In this document: positions 17,044-27,865 of the stretch, piece by piece
Layout: each line of letters begins with the position of its first letter
Numbering within the stretch: the stretch's first letter is position 1
Origin: Singulisphaera sp. GP187
GTDB taxonomy: Bacteria; Planctomycetota; Phycisphaerae; Phycisphaerales; SM1A02
DNA length: 40,491 bases
Direction of reading: 5' to 3'
Assembly: GCA_945888705.1 (NCBI GenBank)
Contig: CAMDAQ010000008.1
Span: 1-40,491, forward strand
Notes under the pieces: model-generated
Database searches by the model: none
What the model saw: the letters and a program-made list of their open reading frames with translations, nothing else
Told to the model about the DNA's origin: nothing
Position numbers and translations under genes: made by a program

Positions 17044-20000
17044 TTATTGAACATTCTTCGGGCGCGCCACATAGCACAGCGGCGCCGCGATCAGCACCGA
17101 ACTGGCCGTACCCGCAATGAGGCCGACCAGGAAGGTGTAGGCAAACGGCCGGATGCCGGTGCCGCCGAGCCAGAACAGGATCAGTGCCGTGGCCAGGGTC
17201 GCGCCGCCGGTGAGCACCGTACGGCTGAAGGTCTGGTTGATGGCGTCGTTGACCATGTCGCGCGTGGCGAACTCGGCCTTGCCCTTGTTCTCGCGGATGC
17301 GGTCGAGGATGACGATCGTGTCGTTCAGCGAGTAACCGATGATCGTCAGCAAGCCCGAGATCACGTTCAGGTCGATGCGGAAGCCCTCGATGAGCGTGGA
17401 GGCGCCAAAGGCCGAACCCTCGGTGCGGATGCTGAACGCCAGCGCGCCCAGGCAGACGCAGACGTTGAACGACACGGCCACGATCGTCGCCATGCTGTAC
17501 CGCAGGCTGCCGAAGCGCAGCCAGATGTACAGCAGCATGCCGATCATGCTGAGGACGACCGCCACCACGGCGCTTGCCGCCAGGTTCTCGGCGACCTTGG
17601 GCGAGAAGCTGCTCACCTGCTCCAGGCTGAGCTTCTGCGTGAGCGCCGCGTTGACGAGCTTCCACTCCGGCTGGGCCACCACACGATCCCACGTTGCGGC
17701 ATCGACCTTGGAGAGCAGCGCCTTGGGATCGACCGTCAGCATGACGATCGACGTGTAGCCCGCATTCGGATTGCCGGCCTGCGCCATGTCGAGGCCGATG
17801 AGCTCGGTCTCGCGCGACGAGATGGGCCCGAAGTCAGGCTGCGACCGCATGCGGCCGAGGCGCGCCTGCGCATCGGCCAGCGTGATCGGCGGAGCGATGC
17901 CCTCGATCAGCACGGCGACGCCACCGGCGTACTCGCGCACGCTCTCGTTGCGGCCATCGCGCCCGATGACCGCGCCGAGCGTCTCGGCGTTGACCGGCCG
18001 GGTCTGGAGCGCAGCAGCATCGGAGCCCGCGCCCTTGAAGGTCAGGGGCAGCGTGACTTCGATGTCCTTGGCGAAGGCGTTGGCGACCGCGTCGACGACG
18101 GGCTCGGTGGCCGTGTCGTCGCCGCTGAAGTCAGCGGGGTTGGCGACCTTGATCTGGAAGGACGAGGCCTTGCCATCGGCGGTCGAATCACCCACGGTCA
18201 GCACGCTGGCGTTGCGCAGCTGGGCCACCGCGGCCGAAGCACCCGCGGCCTCTCCGATCGCGCGGATGCGCTGTTCGACCTCGGCGCGAGTCAGGGCCAG
18301 GCGGCCATCTGCGCTTGCGGCCTCGCCCGTCGCGGCGCGACGGGTGACGAGCGTCATCGTCATGCCGCCGCGGAACTCGGTGTCGAGCATCTCGCGGCCG
18401 CTGGTGAAGGTCGCCACGATGCTGACGACCGCCAGCACGATGCAGCCGAGCCAGAGCACGCCGCGCTTGCCGATCCAGTCGATGTTCGGACGCAGCGCCG
18501 AGGCGATGCCCGGGAAGATCGTGGTGATGAACGGCAGGCTCTTGCGGTTCAGGACCGTGGTCCACACGTCGAGCAGCACTCGGGTCACCACGATGGCCGT
18601 GAAGAGCGTGGTGATCACGCCGATGGCCATGGTGAGCGCGAAGCCCTTCACTTCCGTCGCCGCGACCTTGTACAGCACGACGCAGACGATCAGGTTCGTG
18701 ATGTTGCCGTCGACGATCGCGCTGAAGGCACGCTTGTAGGCGATGTCGACCGCGTCGCGCAGACGCTCCTTGTGCTCGGCCATCTCCTCGCGCAGGCGCT
18801 CGAAGATGAGCACGTTGGCATCGACCGCCATGGCGATCGAGAGTGCCACGCCAGCGAGGCCCGGCAGCGTGAACGAACCGTCGATCGCCGCCATCGTGCC
18901 GAACAGGAACAAGGCGTTGAGGGCCAGGGCGATCACGGCGATGATGCCGCCGCCGAGGTACCAGGCCACCATGATCACGGCCGTTGCACCGGCCGAGAGC
19001 AGGAGCGCCTCGAACCCGCGGGCCAGGTTGTCCTTGCCGAGCGCCGGGCCGAGGATGCTGACCGAGACGGGCTCGGGCTTGAGCTTGGCCTCGAGTTCGC
19101 CGCCTTCGAGCACGCGGATCAGGTAGGTGATGTCCTCGTTGGAGAAGTTGCCGGTGATGCGGCCTGAGCCGTTGATCTGCGACTGCAGGGTGGGCGCGGT
19201 GTAGAGCTCGCCGTCGAGCACGATGCCCATGGGGCGCTGCAGGTTGGCGCCGGTGAGCCGGCCCATCGCGATGCCGCCCTGCTGGTCAAGCTGGAACGCG
19301 ACGCACGGACGTCCGAACTCGTCGGCGTCGCGGCGCGCGCTCTTCATCGACCAGACCTGGCCCGGCGCGTGCGTCATGCTCATCGCATCGGTGTCGTAGA
19401 GCAGGACGTAGACCTGGCCCTCGTGCTGAGCCGACACCATGTCGCGGCCGCGGAAGAAGGTCGCGGGATCAGCCAGCAGTGCCTCGAGCTGGCGCGGATC
19501 GTCGTACCACTGCTTCAGGTCGTTGAGCCGGTACCAGCTCGCAACCACGCTGTCGGTGCCATCGGGGCCGCGCTCGGACAGCTGCGTCTGCAGCTCGCCC
19601 ACGTTCACGCCCTGCGGGTTCGCAGCGCTGACGGGGATGTGGAACTCAAGCACGCCCGCGGCGCGCAGCAGGCGCTTCAGGTCCTCGGGATCCTCGTAGC
19701 CGGTCATCGCCGACGCGTAGGCGTCGTACTCCTTGACCAGTGCATCGAGCTCGGCCGAGTATTCGGGGCACTGCTTGGCGATCGCCTCGAGCTCGCGCTC
19801 GCGGGGGCTCGGGCCGTACACAGGGTTGCCGGCCTCGTCGAAGAGGGCCTTGCCCTTGTCGTCGCGAAGGCGGTCACCCTTGGTCGAGAGCTGGAAGGCG
19901 CGCTTGAGGCGCGACTCGTTCACGCTCGAGGCAAGCAGCGACTCCCGGGCCTTGCGCTCGAGGAGTTCGGCGGAAGCGATGCGCTCCTCGATGGGAGCGA

Positions 20001-20547
20001 GCGCGGCGGCATCGGCGGCCTGCTCAAGCGCGGCCTGGTAGGCGGCGCGGGCCTCGATGGCCTGGTCGTGCGAGGTCTGCAGCTGGGCAAGCAGTTCCGC
20101 GCGGCTGCCGGCTGCGGGTGCGGCACCATCCTTGGGTGCGGGCACGAGCGAGGTCGCGCTGCGTTCCTGCAGCGCGCGGTCGAGTTCGCGCGCGGTGAGC
20201 TGCATGCGACCGGCCACTTCTGCCAGGCGGATTCGGAAGGCATCCTGCAGCCCCTTGCCTTCTTCCGAAGGCAGTGGCATGACGATCTCGATGCGGTCCC
20301 GACCCTGCGGGGTCATGCTGATGTCGAGCACACCCTGCGGGTTCACGCGCCGCTTGAGCGCATCGATCACCTGCGTGAGCACCGACGGCGAATCGACGCC
20401 CTCGGGCATCTCGACGGCGTAGACGAGGCTGACCCCGCCGCGCAGGTCCTTGCCCAGGCGGATCTTCTCCTTGGGCGGCCAGACGGCGAGCGCCGCGAGC
20501 ACGGCAAGGACAGCGATGAGGATGATCTTCGTGGTCAGCTTGTTCAT
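17044..20547 (-). CDS. secDF: Protein translocase subunit SecDF (fused SecD-SecF)
   Basis: 1167 aa; SecD: 'KIRLGKDLRGGVSLVY', 'AIDGSFTLPGLAGVALSIAMAVDANVLIFERLREE'; SecF: 'LDTEFRGGMTMTLV', 'TIIGYSLNDTIVILDRIREN'. Confidence 0.97.
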   Translation of the reverse strand: MNKLTTKIILIAVLAVLAALAVWPPKEKIRLGKDLRGGVSLVYAVEMPEGVDSPSVLTQVIDALKRRVNPQGVLDISMTPQGRDRIEIVMPLPSEEGKGLQDAFRIRLAEVAGRMQLTARELDRALQERSATSLVPAPKDGAAPAAGSRAELLAQLQTSHDQAIEARAAYQAALEQAADAAALAPIEERIASAELLERKARESLLASSVNESRLKRAFQLSTKGDRLRDDKGKALFDEAGNPVYGPSPRERELEAIAKQCPEYSAELDALVKEYDAYASAMTGYEDPEDLKRLLRAAGVLEFHIPVSAANPQGVNVGELQTQLSERGPDGTDSVVASWYRLNDLKQWYDDPRQLEALLADPATFFRGRDMVSAQHEGQVYVLLYDTDAMSMTHAPGQVWSMKSARRDADEFGRPCVAFQLDQQGGIAMGRLTGANLQRPMGIVLDGELYTAPTLQSQINGSGRITGNFSNEDITYLIRVLEGGELEAKLKPEPVSVSILGPALGKDNLARGFEALLLSAGATAVIMVAWYLGGGIIAVIALALNALFLFGTMAAIDGSFTLPGLAGVALSIAMAVDANVLIFERLREEMAEHKERLRDAVDIAYKRAFSAIVDGNITNLIVCVVLYKVAATEVKGFALTMAIGVITTLFTAIVVTRVLLDVWTTVLNRKSLPFITTIFPGIASALRPNIDWIGKRGVLWLGCIVLAVVSIVATFTSGREMLDTEFRGGMTMTLVTRRAATGEAASADGRLALTRAEVEQRIRAIGEAAGASAAVAQLRNASVLTVGDSTADGKASSFQIKVANPADFSGDDTATEPVVDAVANAFAKDIEVTLPLTFKGAGSDAAALQTRPVNAETLGAVIGRDGRNESVREYAGGVAVLIEGIAPPITLADAQARLGRMRSQPDFGPISSRETELIGLDMAQAGNPNAGYTSIVMLTVDPKALLSKVDAATWDRVVAQPEWKLVNAALTQKLSLEQVSSFSPKVAENLAASAVVAVVLSMIGMLLYIWLRFGSLRYSMATIVAVSFNVCVCLGALAFSIRTEGSAFGASTLIEGFRIDLNVISGLLTIIGYSLNDTIVILDRIRENKGKAEFATRDMVNDAINQTFSRTVLTGGATLATALILFWLGGTGIRPFAYTFLVGLIAGTASSVLIAAPLCYVARPKNVQ

Positions 20548-20563
20548 GGTGGTCCCGCGCCGA

Positions 20564-20960
20564 TCAGTCGGCGCTCTTGGCCTTCTCGATGATGTCGCTC
20601 ACGGCGCTCCGCGCGAAGGTGAGCTTGGTGCCCGACGACTCATCCACGCGCAGCGTGACCTGGTCGCTCTTGACCTCGGTCACCACGCCGATGATGCCGC
20701 CAATCGTCTGCACGCGGTCGCGGTTGGCGATCGACGCGAGCATGGCTTCGCGCTTCTTGCGCTCCTTGCGGCCGGTGATCATGGGCAGCACGAGGATGAC
20801 GAGCATCATCGGGATGAGGATCCAGAAGAACCCGCCCGGATCCTGCGGAGCGGCCGCCGGTGCGGCGCCGCCGGCCGGGGCGGAGCCCTCGACGGCGACT
20901 GGTGCGGGAGCTGGCTGGCCCGGAAGAGGCGGTGCCTGCAGGATGGCGGCGGCGATGAAA

Positions 20961-20968
<8 letters not shown>
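20564..20968 (-). CDS. yajC: Preprotein translocase subunit YajC
   Basis: 'FFWILIPMMLVILVLPMITGRKERKKREAMLASIANRDRVQTIGGIIGVVTEVKSDQVTLRVDESSGTKLTFARSAVSDI'; next to secDF. Confidence 0.95.
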
Positions 20969-22118
<1,150 letters not shown>

Positions 22119-22119
22119 G

Positions 22120-23232
22120 TCAGGTGTCCCGGCTCGCGCGGCTCAGGGTCTCGCGCTCGGAGCGCGTGAGCGAGCCGATGCCCTGCACCTGGATCTTGGC
22201 CAGGATGCGATCGATCTCGGCGTTGTCGGGTGCCTGGCGACGGGCGCGGCGTGCCGCACCCGCGCGGCTCGTGGGATCGACGCGGCCGAGGAAGTCGAAG
22301 AAGCCGTGCAGGTGGTGCGTGTTCCCGATGAAGTACCAACCCGCGATCGCGCCGCCGAGGTGCGCCGCCTCGCCGCCGGCGTTGTTGCCCGCGCGCACGA
22401 TTGTCCAGATCGCCCAGCCCAGGAGCAGGATCGCCAGCGTGCGCAGCTTCATGGGAATGACGAAGAAGAGCAGCACCTGCGTGTTGGGGGCCAGCCGTGC
22501 TGCGGCGAACATGATGCCGAAGATGCCGGCGCTCGCACCCACGAGCGGCGTGGTGGGATCGTTGAAGAGCAGGCCGGGGATCGCCGGCAGCTTGAGCAGC
22601 GCGAGCGCCCATCCGCCCAGGTTGAGCGCCAGGTACATCAGCGCGCCGAAGATCCCGCAGAGCAGGTAGAAGGCCAGGTAACGCTTCTTCCCGAGGTAGC
22701 TCTCGATCACGCCACCGAAGAAGAAGAGCCCGAGCATGTTGAAGATCAGGTGGTTCCCATCGGCATGCACGAACTGGAAGCCGACGATGCGCCAGAACTC
22801 CAGGCCGGTCCAGCCGATGAACGGCTGCTCGACGATGAGCGCCTTGGCGGTCGAGAAGTAGAGCCAGCTGTTGAGAAACGGCATCAACTGGTAGCTGATG
22901 GTCCCGACCTGCGTCTTGGTGCCGGCGAGCACGATGGGCGCATCGCCTCCCATGGCGGGAACGGTGCGCTCGGCCAGCCGGCCGTTCGGCAACCGCTCGA
23001 CGCGGGTCTGCGAGACTGGCTCGAGCAGCACGACCTGCTTGCCGCGGACCTCATCGATGTCCACGCCCGGCGCCACGCTGACCTCCAGCGGCACCATGCG
23101 CGGCGGCAGGAAGCCATCGACCACGAAGACCGCGACGCAAGCGATGATGATCCACGCGGTCACGCTGAGCGAGGCCAGCGCACCGGCACCCCCCGGCGGT
23201 GGTTCGCGCCAGCGCCGCGACTCAACGCCCAT
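22120..23232 (-). CDS. Rhomboid family intramembrane serine protease
   Basis: 'HLIFNMLGLFFFG', 'VGASAGIFGIMFA' (GxSx), 'AAHLGGAIAGWYF'; start set to ATG 23232. Confidence 0.92.
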   Translation of the reverse strand: MGVESRRWREPPPGGAGALASLSVTAWIIIACVAVFVVDGFLPPRMVPLEVSVAPGVDIDEVRGKQVVLLEPVSQTRVERLPNGRLAERTVPAMGGDAPIVLAGTKTQVGTISYQLMPFLNSWLYFSTAKALIVEQPFIGWTGLEFWRIVGFQFVHADGNHLIFNMLGLFFFGGVIESYLGKKRYLAFYLLCGIFGALMYLALNLGGWALALLKLPAIPGLLFNDPTTPLVGASAGIFGIMFAAARLAPNTQVLLFFVIPMKLRTLAILLLGWAIWTIVRAGNNAGGEAAHLGGAIAGWYFIGNTHHLHGFFDFLGRVDPTSRAGAARRARRQAPDNAEIDRILAKIQVQGIGSLTRSERETLSRASRDT

Positions 23233-23776
23233 GTCCGCTGCCTCCTGAAGCCCGCCAGAGGTGGAAGGCCGCGATCGTCTTGCCATCCTTGATCTGCCCG
23301 CTGGCGATGCGACGCTGCACCTCGTCGGGATGCACGAGCTCCACTTCGATCTGCTCGTCGGCCTCGAGTGCCTGCTCGCACGGCGTGAGCGCGGTGGCTT
23401 CGTAGAGGTGCATGAGCTCGTCACAGAATCCCGGCGACGTCAGGTAGGCGCCCAGGCGGCGCACGGCACCGGCGCGGTAGCCGCATTCCTCCTCGAGTTC
23501 GCGGCCTGCCGCGGGTTCCGGATCCTCGCCGGGTTCGAGCTTGCCCGCGCAGAACTCCTCGAGCCACTCGCCGACGGCGATGCGGTAGTTGCGGATCATG
23601 ACGAGGCGACCGTCGTCGAGGACGGGCACCACCGTGACCGCGCCGGGATGACGGACCACGTGGCGATCGAGCATGCGGCCATCGCGAGCCTGGACCTGCA
23701 GGCACTCGATGCGCAGGAAGCCTGCTTGGTGGACGATTCGACCAGTCACGCGCGCTCCTTCCAAGGGGTCGGGCAT
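23222..23776 (-). CDS. NUDIX hydrolase (ADP-ribose pyrophosphatase-like)
   Basis: Nudix box 'GKLEPGEDPEPAAGRELEEECGYRAG'. Confidence 0.93.
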   Translation of the reverse strand: MPDPLEGARVTGRIVHQAGFLRIECLQVQARDGRMLDRHVVRHPGAVTVVPVLDDGRLVMIRNYRIAVGEWLEEFCAGKLEPGEDPEPAAGRELEEECGYRAGAVRRLGAYLTSPGFCDELMHLYEATALTPCEQALEADEQIEVELVHPDEVQRRIASGQIKDGKTIAAFHLWRASGGSGHGR

Positions 23777-23790
23777 GATAGGGTTCCGCC

Positions 23791-24600
23791 GTGGAATCGT
23801 CGTCGTCCAACGAACCGCTCATCCGTGTCGCGCGCCTGCGCAAGCGCTTCGGCCGCCTGCAGGTGCTCAAGGGCGTGGATGTCGCGTTCGCCGCGGGCCA
23901 GACGACGGTGGTGCTCGGGCCAAGCGGCTGCGGCAAGAGCGTGCTGCTCAAGCACATCGTGGGCCTGCTGCGGCCCGATGCCGGCGAAGTCTGGTTCGAC
24001 GGCCTCCGCGTGGACCGCATGCGCGAGGCCGAGCTCGGTTCGGTCCGGCGGCACATCGGATTCCTGTTCCAGATGAGCGCCCTCTTCGATTCGCTGAGCG
24101 TGGCCGACAACCTGGCGTTCCCGCTGCGCGAGCACGGCGTGACCGACGAGGCCGTGGTGCAGGCGCGGATCCAGCGCGTGGCCACCATGGTCGGGCTCTC
24201 GTCCTCGCTGAACCAGATGCCTGCGGAACTCTCCGGCGGCCAGCGCAAGCGCATCGCCCTCGCCCGGGCGATCGTGCGCGATCCCAAGGTCGTGCTGTAC
24301 GACGAGCCGACCACCGGCCTCGACCCGATCCGTTCGGACATCATCAATGAGCTCATCCTGAAGCTCAAGCGCGAGCTGCGCATCACCGGCATCGTGGTCA
24401 CGCACGACCTGCAGTCGGCCTTCAAGGTCGGTGACCGGTTCGTGCTGATGCACGAGGGTTCCGTGCGATTCGAGGGCTCCGCCGCTGAACTTCGAGCATG
24501 CCAGGACCCGGTCGTCCACCGGTTCCTCCAGGGCGAGGCGTCGCCGGAGGAACTCGCGGAGATCCGCGGCAACGGTGCCTCTACACTGGGCGCCCCATGA
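23791..24600 (+). CDS. ABC transporter ATP-binding protein, MlaF-like
   Basis: 'LGPSGCGKSVLLKHIVGLLRPDAGEVWFDG', 'LSGGQRKRIALARAI', 'VLYDEPTTGLDPIRSDIINELI'; overlaps downstream MCE gene by 4 bp. Confidence 0.93.
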   Translation: MESSSSNEPLIRVARLRKRFGRLQVLKGVDVAFAAGQTTVVLGPSGCGKSVLLKHIVGLLRPDAGEVWFDGLRVDRMREAELGSVRRHIGFLFQMSALFDSLSVADNLAFPLREHGVTDEAVVQARIQRVATMVGLSSSLNQMPAELSGGQRKRIALARAIVRDPKVVLYDEPTTGLDPIRSDIINELILKLKRELRITGIVVTHDLQSAFKVGDRFVLMHEGSVRFEGSAAELRACQDPVVHRFLQGEASPEELAEIRGNGASTLGAP

Positions 24601-25571
24601 AGGACTCGACGCGCAACTTCGTCACGGGCCTGGTGAGCATCGGCGCGATCGGCGTGCTGATCGGCCTGCTCCTGATGTTCGGCGAACTGCGCTGGCTGAT
24701 CCAGCCGTCGTACCGGGTCACGGTCGCCGCCAACATCGGAGCTGGGCTGCGCACGGGTTCGCAGGTCATGCTCAATGGCGTACCCATCGGCGAAGTCGTC
24801 TCGGTGAAGGTTCGTCCTTCCGAGGAACCGCCGGTGCGTGTCGAGGCCGACATCAACGCCGAGATCGACCTTCCGCAGTCGTGCGAGGTTTCGAGCGAGA
24901 GCGGCCTGATCGGCGGCGGATCGCGACTGAACTTCCGCCTGCCCGAGGATCCGGCCGCGCGCACGGCGATGGCCCCGCGCGATGGAACGTGGATCGCCAC
25001 GGCCACCTTCATGACCTTCGAGGATCGCATCGCCTCGATCGTGAGCGAGGACTTCACGGAGCTTGCGCGCAACCTCAACGAGCTCGTGGCGCCGCTGAAG
25101 GGCAGCCCCGACGATCCGGCCAACGAGGGCTCGATCCGCACAAGCGTGACGCGGCTGAACCGCATGCTCGCCTCGGCCGAGGCGGCGTTCGACGGCGCCA
25201 ACACCTGGCTCAACGACGAGCAGCTGCGCACCGATGCGAAGAGCGCCGTCTGGAAGGCGAGCCAGCTCATCGACCAGGCCAGCGCCGCGATGGAGGCTGT
25301 CGCCGGCGCCGCCAAGGGCGTGGAAGGGCAGGCCACCACGCTCGCCGCCGATCTGCGCCCCGTCATCGAGCGCATGCGCCAGACGCTCGAGAACGTGCAA
25401 GCGATCAGCGAGAAGGTCAACGCGGGCGAAGGCACCGTGGGCCAGCTTGTGAACAACCCCGACCTCTACCGCTCGCTCGAGGATGCCGGCCGCCGGCTCG
25501 CGGCGACGTTGGCTGAGGTGGAGCTCCTCGTCAAGAAGGTCAAGGACGAAGGCCTGCGCGTGGAATGGTGA
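24597..25571 (+). CDS. MCE (MlaD-like) domain protein
   Basis: N-terminal TM then 'YRVTVAANIGAGLRTGSQVMLNGVPIGEVVSVKV...VEADINAEIDLPQSCEVSSESGLIGGGSRLNF'. Confidence 0.92.
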   Translation: MKDSTRNFVTGLVSIGAIGVLIGLLLMFGELRWLIQPSYRVTVAANIGAGLRTGSQVMLNGVPIGEVVSVKVRPSEEPPVRVEADINAEIDLPQSCEVSSESGLIGGGSRLNFRLPEDPAARTAMAPRDGTWIATATFMTFEDRIASIVSEDFTELARNLNELVAPLKGSPDDPANEGSIRTSVTRLNRMLASAEAAFDGANTWLNDEQLRTDAKSAVWKASQLIDQASAAMEAVAGAAKGVEGQATTLAADLRPVIERMRQTLENVQAISEKVNAGEGTVGQLVNNPDLYRSLEDAGRRLAATLAEVELLVKKVKDEGLRVEW

Positions 25572-25626
25572 GCCGGGTGGCGTGAACCATTCGGTGCGCG
25601 ACCGTTCGCATCATGCAACAAACGAC

Positions 25627-25657
25627 AACGCGGAGCCGTACAGCACGGCTCCGCGTT
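25627..25657. terminator. Bidirectional terminator-type hairpin between convergent genes
   Basis: Perfect 13-bp stem aacgcggagccgt (25627-25639) / acggctccgcgtt (25645-25657), loop acagc, between convergent MCE and OmpA genes; no strong T-run. Confidence 0.75.
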
Positions 25658-25681
25658 CCCTTGTCTCCATCCGGAGGCGGT

Positions 25682-26338
25682 TCAGCCCGCTCCGCCGAGC
25701 ACGACCACCTCGACGCGACGGCTGCGCGCCTTGGTGCCGGCCGGCTTGTCCGGTCCCCACGAGCTGAGCTTGATGGCGTCCTTCGGCAGGCCCTTGGCGA
25801 TCAGGTACTCGCGCACCGCGTAGGCGCGCTCGAAGCCGAGGTGATAGTTGGTGGCGAAGCGATCCTTGGTGGCCTTGATCGGATCAGTGTCGGTGAAGCC
25901 GACGACGTCGAGCGATCGGCCCGCGTGCGACTCCTTGATGATCGTCACGATGCGGTCGAGGCTGCGCTTGCTGGCAACCTTGAGCGTGCTCTTGCCGCTG
26001 TCGAAGAGCACATCGCCCTCGATCACGACGTGGATGTCGTCACCGATCTTCTCGGCGCTCACGCCTTCGATGCCGTTGAACTCCTCGGCGGCACCCTCGC
26101 TCACCGGCGCCGCGGCGACGGGCGTGCGCGCGAGTTCGGCCGCTGCCTGCTCGGCCGTGCGTGCGCGCTGCTCGGCAGCGCGACGGGCTTCTTCGCTCTC
26201 TTCGAGCGCACGGCTGCGGTCATCGAGCTGCGCCTTCAGCGCATCGATCTCGGTGGTGCTGGCCTGCTTCTGCTGCCCTTCGCAGCCGACCATCGTCAGC
26301 AGCGACACGGCGATCCCGGTCATCATGAACTTCGTCAT
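25682..26338 (-). CDS. OmpA-family (peptidoglycan-associated) lipoprotein
   Basis: Lipobox-like 'VSLLTMVGCEG'; C-terminal OmpA domain 'DVVGFTDTDPIKATKDRFATNYHLGFERAYAVREYLIAKGLPKDAIKLSSWG...RSRRVEVVV'. Confidence 0.92.
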   Translation of the reverse strand: MTKFMMTGIAVSLLTMVGCEGQQKQASTTEIDALKAQLDDRSRALEESEEARRAAEQRARTAEQAAAELARTPVAAAPVSEGAAEEFNGIEGVSAEKIGDDIHVVIEGDVLFDSGKSTLKVASKRSLDRIVTIIKESHAGRSLDVVGFTDTDPIKATKDRFATNYHLGFERAYAVREYLIAKGLPKDAIKLSSWGPDKPAGTKARSRRVEVVVLGGAG

Positions 26339-26420
26339 CCTTGACTCCTCTGGTGTGGACGGCACCACGCGGCGCCGGGGCATCCTGCCCGCGCGCATGG
26401 TAATCGCCTTGGATAACAGG

Positions 26421-27623
26421 TCAAGGACCTTCGACGATGCCCGGGAAGGCCACGCGCCCGAGGTCAACGAACCAAGGCCGGAAGTAGACGAGCAGCAGCA
26501 CCGCAGCGGCAAGGTACGGACCGTACGGCAGCTCGCGCCGGGTGCCGCGGCGGGCAGCCAGCGCAAGCAGAGCCATCGCCGCGAGCGCCACGAAGGGCGC
26601 GATGAAGAATCCCGCCAGCGGCACGATCCAACCGAAGGCAGCGCCAGCACAGCCCAGGATGTGGACGTCGCCGTAGCCCATGGCCTCGCGGCCGAAGGCC
26701 AGCGTGCCAGCGATGCGGATCGCCCAGATGATGCCGCCACCGACGAGGTACCCCATCATGCTCGCAGCCACGGGCTCGAGCCAGGGTGGCGTGGTGCCGA
26801 TCGATGCGCCGAGGAACGCGCCGATGAACGCGCCGAGCACTGCTGGCGCCAGCACGATGCAGGCGTGACCGAGCTCACGCACGGCCTCGCGCCGAGCATG
26901 CGGGTAGTCAGCGAAGAGTTCCCCCTCGGGCACGAACCGCTCGTAATCGTGGAAGCCCGGCCGCAGCACGCCGGCGCGCAGCAGCGTGGCCAGCTTGATC
27001 ACGCCGATCATGCCGCCGATCGCGGCGCCGGCCATCCACAGCGGTGCCGTCGGCAGCGGCGAGACCATCGTGCCTGGATGCGGCACCCAACCCTGGACCG
27101 CCGCGGCGGCGAACGAGACGACCGTCGAAAGCACTGGAATCGCCAGAGGGATCGTGAAGGTCCGAGCATCGATCATCGTGATCGCCACCAGGGCTCCGAT
27201 GCACCACGCCCACGACACGATCATCGGGAGCGCACGCCAGAACCCCTGCTGTGCGAACCAGCCAAGACCGGCCTCGCGCGCACGGTCCGCGGCGGTGCCG
27301 CCGAAGCACTGCCACCAGAGCGCCGCGAACAGCACGCCGACGACGAGTTCCACGACGAGGTACTGCGGCGAGATGCGGACCCCGCAGCCAGCGCAGCGGC
27401 CTCGCACGATGAACCAGCCCAGGACCGGCAGGTTCTGCCACCACGCCAGGCGAAGTCCGCACACGGGGCATCGGCTCGGCGGCGCAACGACGCTCATGCC
27501 TTCCGGCCAGCGCACCGCCACGACGTTGATGAAGCTGCCCGCGCACGCCCCCATGCAGAAGGCAAACACCGCACCGAGCGCGGCGAGGCCATGCACGAGG
27601 AGCCAGTCGGGCATCGAGTCCAT
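26421..27623 (-). CDS. Prepilin peptidase (A24 family)
   Basis: 'GACAGSFINVVAVRWPEGMSVVAPPSRCPVCGLRLAWWQNLPVLGWFIVRGRCAGCGVRISPQYLVVEL', 'AMGYGDVHILGCAGAAFGW'. Confidence 0.94.
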   Translation of the reverse strand: MDSMPDWLLVHGLAALGAVFAFCMGACAGSFINVVAVRWPEGMSVVAPPSRCPVCGLRLAWWQNLPVLGWFIVRGRCAGCGVRISPQYLVVELVVGVLFAALWWQCFGGTAADRAREAGLGWFAQQGFWRALPMIVSWAWCIGALVAITMIDARTFTIPLAIPVLSTVVSFAAAAVQGWVPHPGTMVSPLPTAPLWMAGAAIGGMIGVIKLATLLRAGVLRPGFHDYERFVPEGELFADYPHARREAVRELGHACIVLAPAVLGAFIGAFLGASIGTTPPWLEPVAASMMGYLVGGGIIWAIRIAGTLAFGREAMGYGDVHILGCAGAAFGWIVPLAGFFIAPFVALAAMALLALAARRGTRRELPYGPYLAAAVLLLVYFRPWFVDLGRVAFPGIVEGP

Positions 27624-27631
27624 GGGCAGGC

Positions 27632-27865
27632 TCAGCGATCCCCGGCCGAGAGGCGGCCGATCTCCTCGTCGGCCTCCTTGAGGAGCGCGCGGCAGTGCTT
27701 CACGAGCGCAGCACCGCGCCGATAGTCATCAAGGCTCTCCTTCAGTCCCGACGCACCGGACTCCATGCGCTCGACGAGCTGCTGCAACTGCTCCATGGCC
27801 TGCTCGAACGTGAGCGTGGCAAGATCGTCGGCGGCGGGTTCCTTGGCTGGCTTGGCTGGGCTCAT
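27632..27865 (-). CDS. xseB: Exodeoxyribonuclease VII small subunit
   Basis: 'LTFEQAMEQLQQLVERMESGASGLKESLDDYRRGAALVKHCRALLKEADEEI'; 4-bp overlap with xseA. Confidence 0.95.
   Translation of the reverse strand: MSPAKPAKEPAADDLATLTFEQAMEQLQQLVERMESGASGLKESLDDYRRGAALVKHCRALLKEADEEIGRLSAGDR

Noticed and set aside
16915-19167. 750-aa plus-strand ORF opposite secDF
   Set aside because: Antisense shadow of a strongly conserved SecDF gene; Arg/His/Asp-rich composition typical of spurious high-GC frames.
23421-25400. 659-aa minus-strand ORF opposite the MlaF/MlaD-like genes
   Set aside because: Shadow ORF overlapping two clearly homologous genes.
25848-27725. 625-aa plus-strand ORF across OmpA and prepilin peptidase genes
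   Set aside because: Shadow ORF spanning two genes and their intergenic gap.
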